Part shown: positions 21,841-33,659 of the stretch, one piece after another
Layout of the letters: each line of letters begins with the position of its first letter
Numbering within the stretch: the stretch's first letter is position 1
Origin: Lasiosphaeria ovina
Taxonomy: Eukaryota; Ascomycota; Sordariomycetes; Sordariales; Lasiosphaeriaceae
Direction of reading: 5' to 3'
DNA: 64,000 nucleotides
NCBI GenBank assembly: GCA_033439765.1
Contig: JAULSN010000006.1
Span: 2,604,001-2,668,000, forward strand
Notes under the pieces: generated by a model
The model's input: only the letters and a program-made list of their open reading frames with translations
Told to the model about the DNA's origin: nothing
Database searches by the model: none
Position numbers and translations under genes: made by a program

Positions 21841-24800
21841 ATGGCTTCTCTTCTCGAGTCCGCCTTTAACCACGTTATTCTGCCACCCAAGCTTCCGGGA
21901 TACCGGGACCTTACCGGCCAAGTAGTCGAGGACAACTTATAAACGCGCCTTCTTAGCGCCTACGAAGCCTTACTCGCTCTCCCGGGCCAAAGGGTATAAA
22001 GATACTAGTAGTTCGTTCGTTAATAGCTTCTCATATACCTTAATCTCTACCGGTGCCGCTTTAACCGAGCGTTAATAAGACGCGTATTCTCTAGCTTATC
22101 GGTTGATTATCCGGTAGTCTTATATATAGAGGAGCAAAACTACGCGATCCTTATTCGGCTATTACCTAGGTAAGTATTTGCTATACGTCTTCGGACTTAT
22201 AGAATACGCCTCCCGTTCTGAGCCTAGATTTCTAATATAGTGGCTAATCCTTAATAAGAAGCGACGGCGGCGACGACGACGACGATAACGTAGTATTTAA
22301 GGCTTTTAAGACGTCCCCCTCTTCGGAAGCGGTCCTCGCTACCGAGGGCGCCTTATAGTGGGATTTTCCTAGTAGAGCCGCGTAGATCCCCCTCGCTATA
22401 TTCTCGGATCCATCCTTTACGGAAACGCTAGCCACCTTTCTCGAGTAAGCTAGTACCGAGGCGCTCGACCGCTTCGTAACGCGTAGCCGCAAGGCCGGGG
22501 CCTCGATACCAGAAGCCAGGGATTCGGTCAATCCCGTATTAATTAGCCAGATACTTTTACCACTACTCGAAGCGATCGGATCCTTAGTTTAGGTCCTAAT
22601 ACTACGGAAACGAGTCCGAGACGACGTAAACCTCGATAAGGCAGAGCTCCCGTAGCGCCGCTTGCCCTATTAGCTCGTACTCCGCGTCGCCGTCTAGCGC
22701 TATCTCTATCTAGCGCTCGGCGATAACGAAGGGCGGGCCTACTATAAATTCTTAATCTATGCCCTACTTTCCTAGCTACTAACCGACTACGCCGGTGAGC
22801 TCGCTCCTAAGATAACAATCCTACTCAGGTCTAAACTCTACCAGCGCCTCGCCAAGCTGGAAATAGAGAGGGCCGAGGCGTTACCAGAGTACCAGGCGGT
22901 ATACCGGAGGCTATTCGAGTCGATATCCACTTTCTTCCGTAGCGCTATTTAGGCCGCTACGAGCCAGGTCGAAGCTATATAGCGTCGCTATCGGGCGGAG
23001 ATTATACCAAGCATTAATAGACTTCCCCTTCGGGCGGACGATAATAGCCTCCACCTTTCTCTTAATAATAGTACTATATATCTAAATAGTATCCTTCAAT
23101 CGGTAGCTTTAAGGAAGAGGAAAGGAGCCCTAGGAGGGACTATAGAGTTAGAAAGCGGTATAGGCGGTAACCTACTATAATAATTTATTCTCTAGTATTT
23201 TGAGTTATCTAGCCTAGAGATGGATATTCGCCAAGGCCCGACGCTCTCCGAGACGGCTAATTAGTACTACTATCTAGCGTAGAGACTCATTAACTTTGTT
23301 AGCGATACGGGCGGCGCGTTCGATTCGGGCCCAGAGTAGGCCAGCGTCTCGATCCTAAGCATCTTCGACCTATAGGTTAAACTAGACGAGAGCGTCGCGG
23401 ATAAGTGCCCCTTACTCTTAGACTACTACCCGGGCTTTTCTCCGGAACTCCTTAATATTCTCTAACTTACCACGGTTCAAGATATAGAACGTCTTAGAAA
23501 GATATAGGATTACCTCCGGGGTAGATATAAGCGCTATTACTTTGGCTCTAAAACGATTATAAGCGGCCCTAGTAGCGAGTGCTTCGCCGCACGGTTCACG
23601 GTAGAATCGGCCGATCTATAGAGCTTATAATAGTAGATCGAGGTCGAGTCGTAGAAGGCCAGGGATAGAGCCGAATCGGGGTGGAGGAAGGCTTACGACG
23701 AGTACGATACTTTTACCGTAGTTCTAGACTAGATAACTTATACTTATCCTAAGAAGCTAAATAGGGCGTATGGCCCGCGTACCTACGAGCGTTATAGAAG
23801 CCGTTAGAAGCGAAAGAAGCTCCGAGTTCATATTTACGAGGATTTTCTCCCCTCCGAATCTTGGGCTAGCATAGCCGTAATATTCGAGCTCGGCGTACCG
23901 AGCTACCTAGCCACCTACCGAGACGCTACTTAGATCATTATTAGCAAGCTGGCATATCCGAGCCGGCCGGGGGCACTATCGACGGTACCGCATATACGGC
24001 TTACCGAGTACGGACCTATTAAGCGTTTTTCTATATCCGAAAAACGAATCCTCTCGGTCGCCTTAGCTAAGAAGTCCTTCCTTTAGTTATACTATAAGTA
24101 GGTTAAGATAAAAGTCGAGAAGAGCGCCATTCTCCTACCGTATAGCCTAGACTTTCGCCTTTATAACGTAGGATCGGCGACGTAGGTCGGCGATCTTAAG
24201 AGGCCACTAATATTTAGCCATCTCTACGGCCTTCATATACCGTCTACGCTATAGGGCTCCGTCTTTCCGCTAGAAGCCTACCCGTACCCGGACCTAGACG
24301 GCCTATCGTTATACTAAGCCATTACTAACCAAGCAAGATATCCCGTTAATATATCGACGTACGAGATACTATCGTACTAGCGGTTACTCTTAGGGCGAGC
24401 TCGACGGTGGCTAATACTCCTCGGCGAGCTAGGCTTACTATACCTTAACTTTAACTACGAAGACACCATATATCTCATTAGCTAGCTAGCCGTATAGGCC
24501 GGCCCTACGTAATAGCGCCAAGATACCTTAGGAGACGTTTACGTAGTATTTAGAGATACGTTATTCTACGCTTACTTAGTAGAGTAGATCGAGCGGCGTC
24601 TCGGTACGATCCGTATAAGCTAGCGCGAGATCTACTATATGGAGACGCTCATTACTCTATACCTCCGGCTCCTCTGGCTGGTAGACCCGGCTGGCCGTAA
24701 CGCCGTAGAGGAGCTACTCAAGGCGGCGCGAAAAGAGACGCTAGGTTGGATCGCCCAGACTCGCGAGCAGCACTAGCGTTACGCCGAATCGGGCGTAGGT

Positions 24801-27800
24801 AAAACCGCTACCAAGTACTACCTCTAGGCTTCGCTACTCTACCGAAGGACCTTTACCGTCTTGGAGTACGTAGGGGTAGATATATTAGCCGAGGAGCTCG
24901 AGAGCTATATCGAGGCGTCGGTAGCGCTATAGTAGAACCTGGAACTCTTACCGATCCTACGGAGCATACTGGTTTGGGATATGAAGATGGCGTACGCGAT
25001 CTAAGATATAGTTAAGTCCGTTATAAACTAATATCCTATCGCTTTAGACCGCGCTATCGCCCGTATCTAGGCTAATAGAAAGGACTAAGGTTCGGCCGCC
25101 GAGCTAATATATAGTAAGTGGTAATTCTCGTCCTATATCGGTCTATAGGTTACCTATATGACGAGCCCGACTAGCGCCTGGGCTATAACTTAAAGGCTCG
25201 ATTATAACTTTATCGACGGGCGGCTTCTAGTCGATAGTAGCCCTATAAGTAAGCTACCGCTAGATATTAGAGATTCCCCCTACGTTAAAGAACTCTTCGG
25301 AGATTAATACCTCTTGATATATCCTTCGCTACGCCTCGGTATAAGCTATATAGTAACGAGACGCCAAGGACGATACCGTATCCATCTCGGCCATCGCGAC
25401 GGCTATATAGTGATTCAGGCCGTCGACCACGACGGGAACGTCCTAGAATACGTACTATCGACTATATTCTTCGGCACCGATATATACGACTTGCCTCTGG
25501 ATCTCGTTTAGGGCTGCGTATACTGGCTCGACCTCGGCTCGGGCCGACTAGAGATCCGGAGGAAGCCCGACGTATAGCGTATCCGAGGGAGCGACTGGAT
25601 TCTCCATATTAGGGAACGTCGGGTACGCCGGCGGCGAAGTAAGGCCTATCTCGTCGGCCCGCGCTCGCCTCTTACTAAGATAATAGCGAGAATCCTAGGC
25701 GGCTTCGCCAACGAGCATAGACTGGTTATCTCTTAACCTATTAAACCAGACGACCCGCTATCGGTCGAGCTTAGGAACCTCAACCTATACTTCTAGGTCA
25801 ATAGTTATGGCCTCCTAGAATACCGAGAACTCGGGGTAGAGGTGGACCCGGACCAAGATACGGGAACGCTTTACGGCTTCCGGAGCGGGCTAGTCCTACG
25901 TACCGTCGGCGCGTACGATGAGCGTAGTATCCTAGTACCGCTCGGGGCCATAAGCTGGAGCCGCGAGGGTATACACGTTAGTATCTCTATACGCGGTACC
26001 GACTACTACGGCAGGTTTGGGATTAATCCGGTGCTCGGCCGGCTTACGTACCCCCCCGAGCCGGAGCTACTATATACTAAGGCTTTGCTCCACGCCCTTA
26101 CGTCGTTCACTCTGCCCGATAGCCTTATACGGCGGACCGGTACCGAGGAGGCCATACGGACGCTCGAGTCGGGTCGGGGCCAGCCGTAGTAGCCGCTCGG
26201 CAACGGCGCGAAGAAGACGCTCGAGATGCTTAAGGGGCTTACGCCGCGGCGGAGCTACTACCCGCCGGATAAGCGGCGTTTATAAACGGCGAGCTAGGAC
26301 GACTCGCTCACTATAGCCATCCAATACGAAAGTTTTGAGCCGGTCGTGAACGCCATCCTAGAGAGGTTAGAGTAGCTTAGCGCGTTCGCCGACGGCGTAG
26401 GGTAGAGTACTAGTATAGAGGCGGCGCGTAGGGAGCGGCCGGCGTCTTGGCTCCAACGCCGTGCCGAACGCCAGCGCCTCTATTACGAGCGCGCCATATC
26501 CCGCCGGGTCGGACTGGCTCCAGCTATAGGGGAGCTATCGTCTACTATCTACTAGCCGCGGGACCGCAAGTTAACGCTACCCGAAGCGACTAACGTATAC
26601 CGTATAGTAGAATTATTCTACCATCCGTAGGAGGTCTATATAGAGGAACCCTTGAAGGTATTACTAGAGCGCTAGTAGAGGATCGGCGGTTTTCGCGAGG
26701 GGTAGGGCGGTATAGCCGCTCTATCGCTCGCTAATCTCGTAAGCGGTAATATCGCGGGGTAATAGGGTAACCTAGTAGATATGTTTTATAGTACCGACCG
26801 CGACCACCCTTACGAAGCTCTATTTAAGCTTACTCTCTTCTCCTTTTCTCCTAGATAGAATATAGACGTATTACGATTCCTTACTATATACTATTATCGG
26901 GGCGATCTCAGAGCCCTTAACCCGCCGAGATACCCTCTATTTACCGATTTCGAATTCAGGGAGACGCCGGCACTACGGTCTCTCGAGAGTATAATCTTGG
27001 CTACTATTAATAAGGCTTACTTTACCGCCACGATATAGTTCACTACCGGGCGGCTTATCTATAACTTTAATAAAGGCTAAGAGGAGCGCCTCCGTCGGTA
27101 TCGACGGGAGGTAAGCGACTTTACTACTTTCATCTTATAGTAGTGGCCTAGCCCGGAGCCGTTAGGCGGGGGGTTTCGGGCCCTAGAGCTCGATTTCGAT
27201 CGGGCCACCGATATAGTCTTGCCCGAATAGGCCCGGATATATAGGAATCTAAGGCTTTCGTAGTATATTAAAGAAGTCTAGTAAGTTATAGACAGGTTCC
27301 CAGGCGGGCCGCGTAGCTTCGCCCCGATACTATAGGACCCCGGTACGGACAAGCCTTTTTCCCTCGTAAGAAGTGGCGGGCCTACCGTACCTCTATTAAT
27401 CCGGGACGCTTACGTCCGCCTCGGCGGCCCGGCCGCCACTATCCCGACGCTAGCTCGTCGTAATAACGACATATGGCCGCGGCCCCAAAAACCGGCCTAG
27501 CGTACCAGACGTACGCGGCGCGCGGGGATGGCCGGTACAGGCCAGTCTAGATATAGAGAGTGGGACGAGTTGGGCGCTATCCTCCTACGCTTTACGTCCT
27601 CGAGCGGTACGCGGCGTAAGTACAGCAATAGCCTAAGAAGCAGCCTCGACGCGCTCAAAAGGGCTAGTGGCCACGGGAATAAAGAGGCGGAGGATGACCC
27701 AGTCCCGCCTCTCCCTATTATAGAGGCTCAGATCTTAGATGCTCTCTCCGGCGTAGAGGGCCAGTTGGAGGCGGTTACCGCGGTATTCTCGACTAAAGAT

Positions 27801-30800
27801 ACTCGCTTCCGGTGGCTCGGGCTGGCGGATTTATGGCCGTAGACGAGTCCGAGCACGCTCCTCGAGCTCCTACGTTCTAGCAACGCTCACCCTCTAGGCC
27901 TACTAGCGAGGGAGCTCCTGGTCTCGTACGGCCTAAGCGTAGTGCGTCTCTAGCGGCTCTAGCGTATTAGGTCCGCCCAGCGGCGAGGGGATACGGCTAG
28001 GGCGGCGGCGGAATAGCGAAACGTCGGGTATACTATATAGAACCCCTTAGACCTCCTAGACTAACTACTCCTTAAGATCGATAGCAGCCTACTTATCCGC
28101 CCGGAATAGGTCGAGGTAGCTAACGCCATCCTCTATCTAATATCGGGGTCAAACTCGGTATTATAAATAAATATAGGTAGCGGGAAAACCTCGTATATCG
28201 TACCTATAGCCACGTCCGTCCTAGCCGACGGTACCTAGCTAGCGCGTCTAATTATACCCCGAGCTTTGCTCTCGTAAACGGCCTAGATTATATAGGCGCG
28301 ACTAGGCGGGCTCGTAGGGCGGGATATTATATATATACCCTTCTCCCGCCGGACCCCTACGGGCCCTAAGGCGCCGGCTATAATCCCGCTCTATTCGGGG
28401 CTATACGAGCTAGTAAGGTAACGCCGCGGTATCGTATTAGCCGCGCCCGAACACCTCCTATCCTATAAGCTTAGCGGTCTATAGCGGCTCGCCGACTCGC
28501 TACTTAGTAAGGCGCGCTTGATAATTACCTTCTAGGCGCGCCTATCCGAAACCTATCGCGACGTACTCGACGAGTCGGACTATACGTTAGGGGTAAAGAC
28601 GTAGCTTATCTACCCCGGCGGACCCTAGCTACTACTAGACGGGTAGCCGTACCGATAGACCGTAATATAAGCCCTCCTCTAGCTCGCTAAGGACTACTTC
28701 CCGGGGGTCCAGGAGGACTTCCTATAGAGCCTTGAGCTCTCCGATAAATTAGGCGGGTTTCCCGTCGTATATTTTCTCCAGATAGACGCCGAAGACGAAC
28801 TAGTACGCCGTATCGCGAGAGACGTTAGTAGCGGGAGGACCGCCGTACTTGCTCGAGCGGGCCTGGCGTAAGGATTTCCGAGTACGCTCCTCTAAGAGAT
28901 CCTTTCTAGTAACCGAGCCGACCCTAACTCGGTTAAGTTAGTAGTAAGGCGGTTCCCTAACGCCAAGGCGGCTTCGGATAGTATCCTACTCGTCTACGGG
29001 CTCCTACGGAGGCGAATCCTCACCACCTATCTAAAGAAGCGATGGAACGTATAGTACGGCTTCCACCCCGCAAGGCCTCCGGTAGCGGTCCCCTTCTATA
29101 CTAAGGGGGTACCTTTAGAATAGTCGGAATTCGGCCATCCCGACGTAGCGCTTATCTTAACGTACCTCTCCTTCTACTATATAGGTATTACCGCGACCTA
29201 GTTCCGCCAAAGCCTACGACGCGTCTTAGGCTCCGACGACCCGGTAGCCGAGTACGATAAGTAGACGTAAGGTCTCGGTATACTAGGGCACCTACGTAAC
29301 TATAACTCTATTAGTCTTAAGAACGAATAGTAGGTAAATTAGCTATAACGTATCCTCCGGTTTAGCCGAACCGTACTAAGCTATTATATTAATACCTTTA
29401 TATTCCCTGCCTACGCGAGGCAGTTCGACCTTAAGATATAGGCTTCGGGATAGGATCTTCCCCTCCTACTACGCCCACTACGTACGCCCCGTAAGCTTAA
29501 GGTACCTCTTATCGCCGCGTCTCCCCCCTCCCCTCGTCCTATATCGACCGGGTTTAGCGGGACTAACGATAATAGGCTACTACTTCCGCTAACGATTAAG
29601 TAGTAAGACCTCGAGAGCCTGCACTATACGAACGCCGAAGTACTTACCTATCTCCTCCAGCCGCATAGCCGCGAGTATTATTATATCCGATAGCGGGCGA
29701 ACCGAGAGGAGGAGCTAACGGCAGAGCTCTCGTATAGACGTATTAGGATCCTGATCGACGTAGGTGCTTACGTCCTAGAGCGGGATAACTAATCTCTTAT
29801 TAAGACGTGGCTATCTAAGGATACCCAGGCCAAGGCGGCCGTCTACTTTGGAGAGGAAAATCAGCCTTAGGTCTAGTACCGGAACGATAAGAAGGCGCTA
29901 CTAATCTCGACCCCCTTCGCCGAGACCCTTAACGAGTACCTTATCTACCTCGACGAGGCGTATACGAGGGGCGTCGATCTCCGGCTACCTCGGAATGCTC
30001 GGGGAGCCCTTACGCTAGCCCTCGGCCAGACTAAAGACTATACCGTCCAGGCTACTATAAGGCTCCGCGCCCTCGGGAGTACGTAGGCCGTCGTCTTTCT
30101 CGTACCGTCCGAGGTATACTAGAGTATTATAGATACCTATAAGCTCTCGAGGTACCAGGCCGTCGACTCTTCGTACGTTATTACCTAGCTCCTAGAGTAG
30201 ACGTACCACGCTAACGAGTAGCTACGGGGCCTCTACCTCGCATAGGGCTACGATTTCTACCACCGTACGGGAGCCCAGCTTCGCTATAACGACTTCTTAG
30301 AAAACGAAGCTTACCATACTAAGCTTCTTAGCGTTATTCGGCGGCCCGAGCGGTAGATACTCGCGACGCTTTATAGCGGTACTAAAATTAGTATTTCTTC
30401 ATCTCTAGCGGCGGTTCCCCTACCTCCTAACGAGAAACTAGGCGAGTTTATACTAAGGCTTAATAGGTAGCGCGAGAGTAGCGGTGGCGATGGCGATAGT
30501 AGTAAAGGGTACTATAGTTCTATCCTCGAGGAGGTAGAGCAGGAGCGGGAGATCGAGTTCTAGGCGGAGTAGGTACGGTAGTCGTAGGAGCGTCCAACTT
30601 ATAAGGCGCTCCGGTTCCCTAGCCTTTACCCGGCTATCCGCCGCTTCGCCGAGACGGGCAAGCTTAGCGGCGAAAGCGGGTATTACTATACCTTCAGCGC
30701 CATAGCGAGCACGAGGATCGGCCGTAATTACGGCGTCCCTACGGCTAAAGCGTCGCGGCTATTCGTCTCGGCCGAGTATATACAGACCGTTATACTACGG

Positions 30801-31509
30801 GACGATAGCGATATTAACGACTTTCTAATAAGCGTGAATATTATCTCTCTAGTTCTATCTAGAAAAAGTGAAAAGAAAAGGCTAATACTCTCTTTAGCGA
30901 CCGGTAGAGTAGTTCCTCTTGAACTCGACCAGCCAAACTACTCTTATCGTAATACCCGAGGAGGCCGAACTTTTGATCCCTATAATTCGCAAATTAGGCT
31001 ATAGGAAACGAGGTATACGCGTATACTTTATTACCTACGTATTACCGCTAAGCCGTAACGTATCTAGCTTTAACGGCCTACTCTACTCTCTACCCCCGAT
31101 ACCTACTACTAAAAGCTATCAAACGCCTGGGGAGGAGTAGTAGTAGTGGCGGGAGCGGCTCCGGATAGAACTCGATATCTTCGCTAGCCGTCTATACGCC
31201 GGCTTCGACGAATGTACCGCTCTTAGGAGATATATAAAGAGCCCGGACGGCGCCGCCTTATCGGTGAATCCCGTAGGCTTCCTCTTCGAGTAGCTGGCGC
31301 TACGCCGTAAAGGGCAAGACATCACCCATACCCCTATGGGATACGTGTGCTAGGGGTAGCCTCTACGTAAAGATCATTACCTATTTACTATATAGGAGGG
31401 GGAGGGCCTCCATCTTCTAGGTAGCCTTGACCCGCTCTTCGAGTCTACTAGGGTCGGAGGAGGTGTCTCGGACTCGGATATAGACGACGGGAGCTCTAAC
31501 GAAGAATAA
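21841..31509 (+). pseudogene. RIPed giant fungal DUF6606/DUF3638/DUF3645 protein gene
   Basis: The ATG at 21841 opens M-A-S-L-L-E-S-A-F-N-H-V, the typical start of the roughly 3000-residue fungal family (DUF6606 N-terminal, DUF3638 and DUF3645 in the C-terminal half, often auto-annotated as ubiquitinyl hydrolase; function unproven). The frame changes twice, each time at a good intron: GTAAGT 22170 to AG 22258, and GTGAAT 30834 to TTTAG 30897. With both removed, the CDS is 9516 nt, exactly 3172 codons including a TAA at 31507-31509, with no indels needed. A Walker-A-like N-I-G-S-G-K-T lies at 28170-28190 (about residue 2083). L-P-L-G-A-I-S-W-S-R near 25950 and F-G-H-P-D-V-A-L near 29130 are family signatures. 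Stops are nearly all RIP-type TAG/TAA. No intact protein is possible. Confidence 0.88.
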
Positions 31510-31980
31510 GCACGATATCAAAAGTCATGGCCGTTTTGTGGGCTACTTATACGGCGACTAGCGTAACGGGAGTCGAGACGAATGAAAGGTGCGTAACCGG
31601 CGCCAGAGACCTCAGTCTTTATAGTTCTTATAGAGATTTCCATCTGGCTGAAACCGGCAGGGTCCGCCGGGAGATGAGGCCGAGCTCGTAATGACAAATG
31701 CCCGTATCGATGGCCTTCACGCCGACGTTAAGTATAATAAAGGCCTGAGTAGCCACTTCCGAAGTTATTATCGTGGATTCCGTGTCGTCTTGGGAAATAC
31801 GGGATGGCGGCGGCAATTGCCAGAGGTCCCCTACAGAAACCAGGAGGAATTTGCCGAGGCTGCGGAGGCAAAGCACGACCCCTCTACCGTCGCGCCATCT
31901 TTGGCAAATCTGACGCTACGAGAATGCAAACCGCAACGCTATCCGGGCCAGCTTCTAGCACCACGTATATGTGGAGAACC
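31510..31980. other. Boundary from RIPed to unmutated sequence
   Basis: CpA and TpG return at about 31520-31620. A minus-strand open frame at 31628-31876 (W-Q-L-P-P-P-S-R-I-S-Q-D-D-T) might be a downstream exon of the coiled-coil gene, but I cannot place convincing splice sites. Confidence 0.35.
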
Positions 31981-31983
31981 CCT

Positions 31984-32718
31984 TCACGTCTGGTCTGCGG
32001 GGCGCAGGCCCCGCGATAACATGCTGCGACGCGCTCCGATCGCGACACACCACGCCATTACCGGGGTGCTCCCTTGTTCGCTACGTTGCTCTTGTTCCTG
32101 CTCTAATCTTCTTCTCAGCCGCCGATATTTATTCTCCTCCCGTTCACGTTTCCTTCGTTCCGCCAGCCGACGCCGCGCCTCTTCCCGTATGGCCCTACTC
32201 TCATCACTCTGTGGTCCTGTCGCGGTCTGCTGCTGCTGACGACGACGCTCCTCTTGCGTGTGACGACGGAGGTCCGCCCAGTTTTGGAGCACTTGGTTGC
32301 CCTCCTGGCGAAGCCGCTCTTGCTCCAGGCGTCTTCTTTCCTGTCGCTCTTCCTCTGCTCGAAAACGCATGTCTGCCCAATCTTGAAGCACCCGGTCGCC
32401 TTCTCGGCGAAGCCTCTCTCGCTCCTGCCGCTGTCGGGCCTCTAGGTCCTCTACTCCCCGACGCGCACTGTCTGCTTGAAGATGGTGTTCAGACGCATCA
32501 TCTTGGCGTTGTCTCCGTTGTTGTTGCTGGCGCTCCCGGATCCGGCCATGTAATTGAGACATATTCGTCCGCATTTGCATGAGTACCGAACCGGTATCTA
32601 TTGTCGCCCCTAAGGCTGACGGAAGTCGTTCCATTTCCGTGCTTCCCGTATCTGCCCGTTGGTACGGGGGTTGTGTTTGCGGCGGAGTGAGTAGAACAGC
32701 AGCAGGTAATTCGGACAT
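31984..32718 (-). CDS. Coiled-coil protein with internal 33-residue duplication (244 aa)
   Basis: ATG complement at 32716-32718, stop at 31984. Residues 1-50 are Pro/Thr-rich. About residues 50-215 are extremely rich in Arg, Glu and Gln, with heptad-like spacing, giving a long predicted coiled coil. Residues 101-133 and 134-166 are a tandem duplication (E-R-L-R-R-E-G-D-R-V-L-Q-D-W-A-D-M-R versus E-R-L-R-Q-E-G-N-Q-V-L-Q-N-W-A-D-L-R), with a 99-bp period in DNA. The gene lies in a RIP-free island and shows no stops. No signal peptide or enzyme motif. It may be structural or a fragment of a larger gene; the C-terminus could change if an intron follows. Overlapping plus-strand frames are shadows. 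Confidence 0.65.
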   Translation of the reverse strand: MSELPAAVLLTPPQTQPPYQRADTGSTEMERLPSALGATIDTGSVLMQMRTNMSQLHGRIRERQQQQRRQRQDDASEHHLQADSARRGVEDLEARQRQERERLRREGDRVLQDWADMRFRAEEERQERRRLEQERLRQEGNQVLQNWADLRRHTQEERRRQQQQTATGPQSDESRAIREEARRRLAERRKREREENKYRRLRRRLEQEQEQRSEQGSTPVMAWCVAIGARRSMLSRGLRPADQT

Positions 32719-32957
32719 GCTGGAGCACCACTACCGATCTTCAGATATATTGCTAGGATGATAAGTTAAATGTAGAGTCTATGCTAATGATACACGAAGA
32801 ATATCCATCCGAATAGACTTTTCTTCTTATTACGAAAGGGTTTTAAGCAGCTCCAGGAGCGCAGTAAAAGCTAACAGCAGACCACCAAGATGGCAACCTC
32901 AGATCAATGTCGAAAGCAGAAGTCCTGGAGCTCCCGTTGCCGTTTTCGCATTGAAGG

Positions 32958-32976
32958 AAAAAAAAAAAAAAAAAAA
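32958..32976. repeat. 19-nt poly(A) tract
   Basis: An uninterrupted run of A on the plus strand, in RIP-free sequence. It could be a chance homopolymer or the tail of a retroposed transcript. No target duplication was recognised around it. Confidence 0.7.
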
Positions 32977-33208
32977 CCTCTCTTCCCTTACAGCACCGCG
33001 TCAGATTTCAAACCGATAACGTTTGTGACAGCACGCCACACGCGACAATCATTGCTGAGATCGTTGACTTTGTCCTTCCTGCCCTTCAACCAGCCCCCCT
33101 TCATTCTCGATCTCTACCCTCATCTCCTCAGCATTGAAGACGGAGAGAGCTCAGGCATCCCGTTACTCCTCTCCATGTTTAACCCTGGAGTAAGAACAGC
33201 AACCCACT

Positions 33209-33652
33209 TCAGGTATACGCTTCAGCACTTGTGTTCGGCCCGGCCCGCAGTATCACCAGAAATCTATTCGAGCAGAAGGAATTGAAGGCGATTACCAATG
33301 GGCCAGTTGTGTCCTCGAAGGTGGATGAGGCCTGCTGGACCGAGGCCTGCGAGTGATGGCTCAAGCACAGTGAGCGGAGATCTATTTCTGAGGAGAGTTT
33401 GTGGCGTTCTATGTGGCTGTTGGCAGTCTCATCGTATTTGTACCATCGCCGAGGGGTAATCGGGTGGGGTGAAGGACTTCTGGGCCTTTCGTGCTTGAGG
33501 CTAGAGGCTGGAATCTGTCGATCAGGACGCGGGTGACCTTGCTCCTGGCGGAGCGTCCACTGGGCAAGCGCGGCCTCGCTCGAGGGAGCCGAATTCCCGG
33601 ACCCGGCGCCCGCTTGCCTCAACCGGTCGCTCCAAGCCAGATTGATATCCAT
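33209..33652 (-). CDS. Hypothetical protein (147 aa), uncertain
   Basis: ATG complement at 33650-33652 starts M-D-I-N-L-A-W-S-D-R-L-R. The frame is open to 33209. Residues 15-70 are Ala/Ser/Pro-rich with basic patches (likely disordered). Residues 70-147 are mixed (R-W-Y-K-Y-D-E-T-A-N-S-H-I-E-R-H). It sits in the RIP-free island, about 490 bp upstream of the coiled-coil gene and in the same orientation. No domain recognised. Shorter plus-strand frames overlap it, so the assignment is tentative. Confidence 0.35.
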   Translation of the reverse strand: MDINLAWSDRLRQAGAGSGNSAPSSEAALAQWTLRQEQGHPRPDRQIPASSLKHERPRSPSPHPITPRRWYKYDETANSHIERHKLSSEIDLRSLCLSHHSQASVQQASSTFEDTTGPLVIAFNSFCSNRFLVILRAGPNTSAEAYT

Positions 33653-33659
33653 CGCTCGG

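Noticed and set aside
22244..22531. 95-codon minus-strand ORF
   Set aside because: Antisense of the DUF6606 region of the giant pseudogene; RIP stops in the sense strand do not affect this frame.
14700..31500. Starship-type giant transposon with a DUF3435 captain
   Set aside because: No tyrosine-recombinase-like frame was recognised at either edge, and no terminal structure was seen; accessory-type cargo alone is not enough.
31971..32582. 203-codon plus-strand ORF
   Set aside because: Shadow of the minus-strand coiled-coil gene; its Pro/Ala/Leu composition is that expected opposite Arg/Glu/Gln codons.
32958..32976. Poly(A) tail of a LINE or processed gene
   Set aside because: No reverse-transcriptase sequence or target duplication was found around the tract; it is listed only as a homopolymer.
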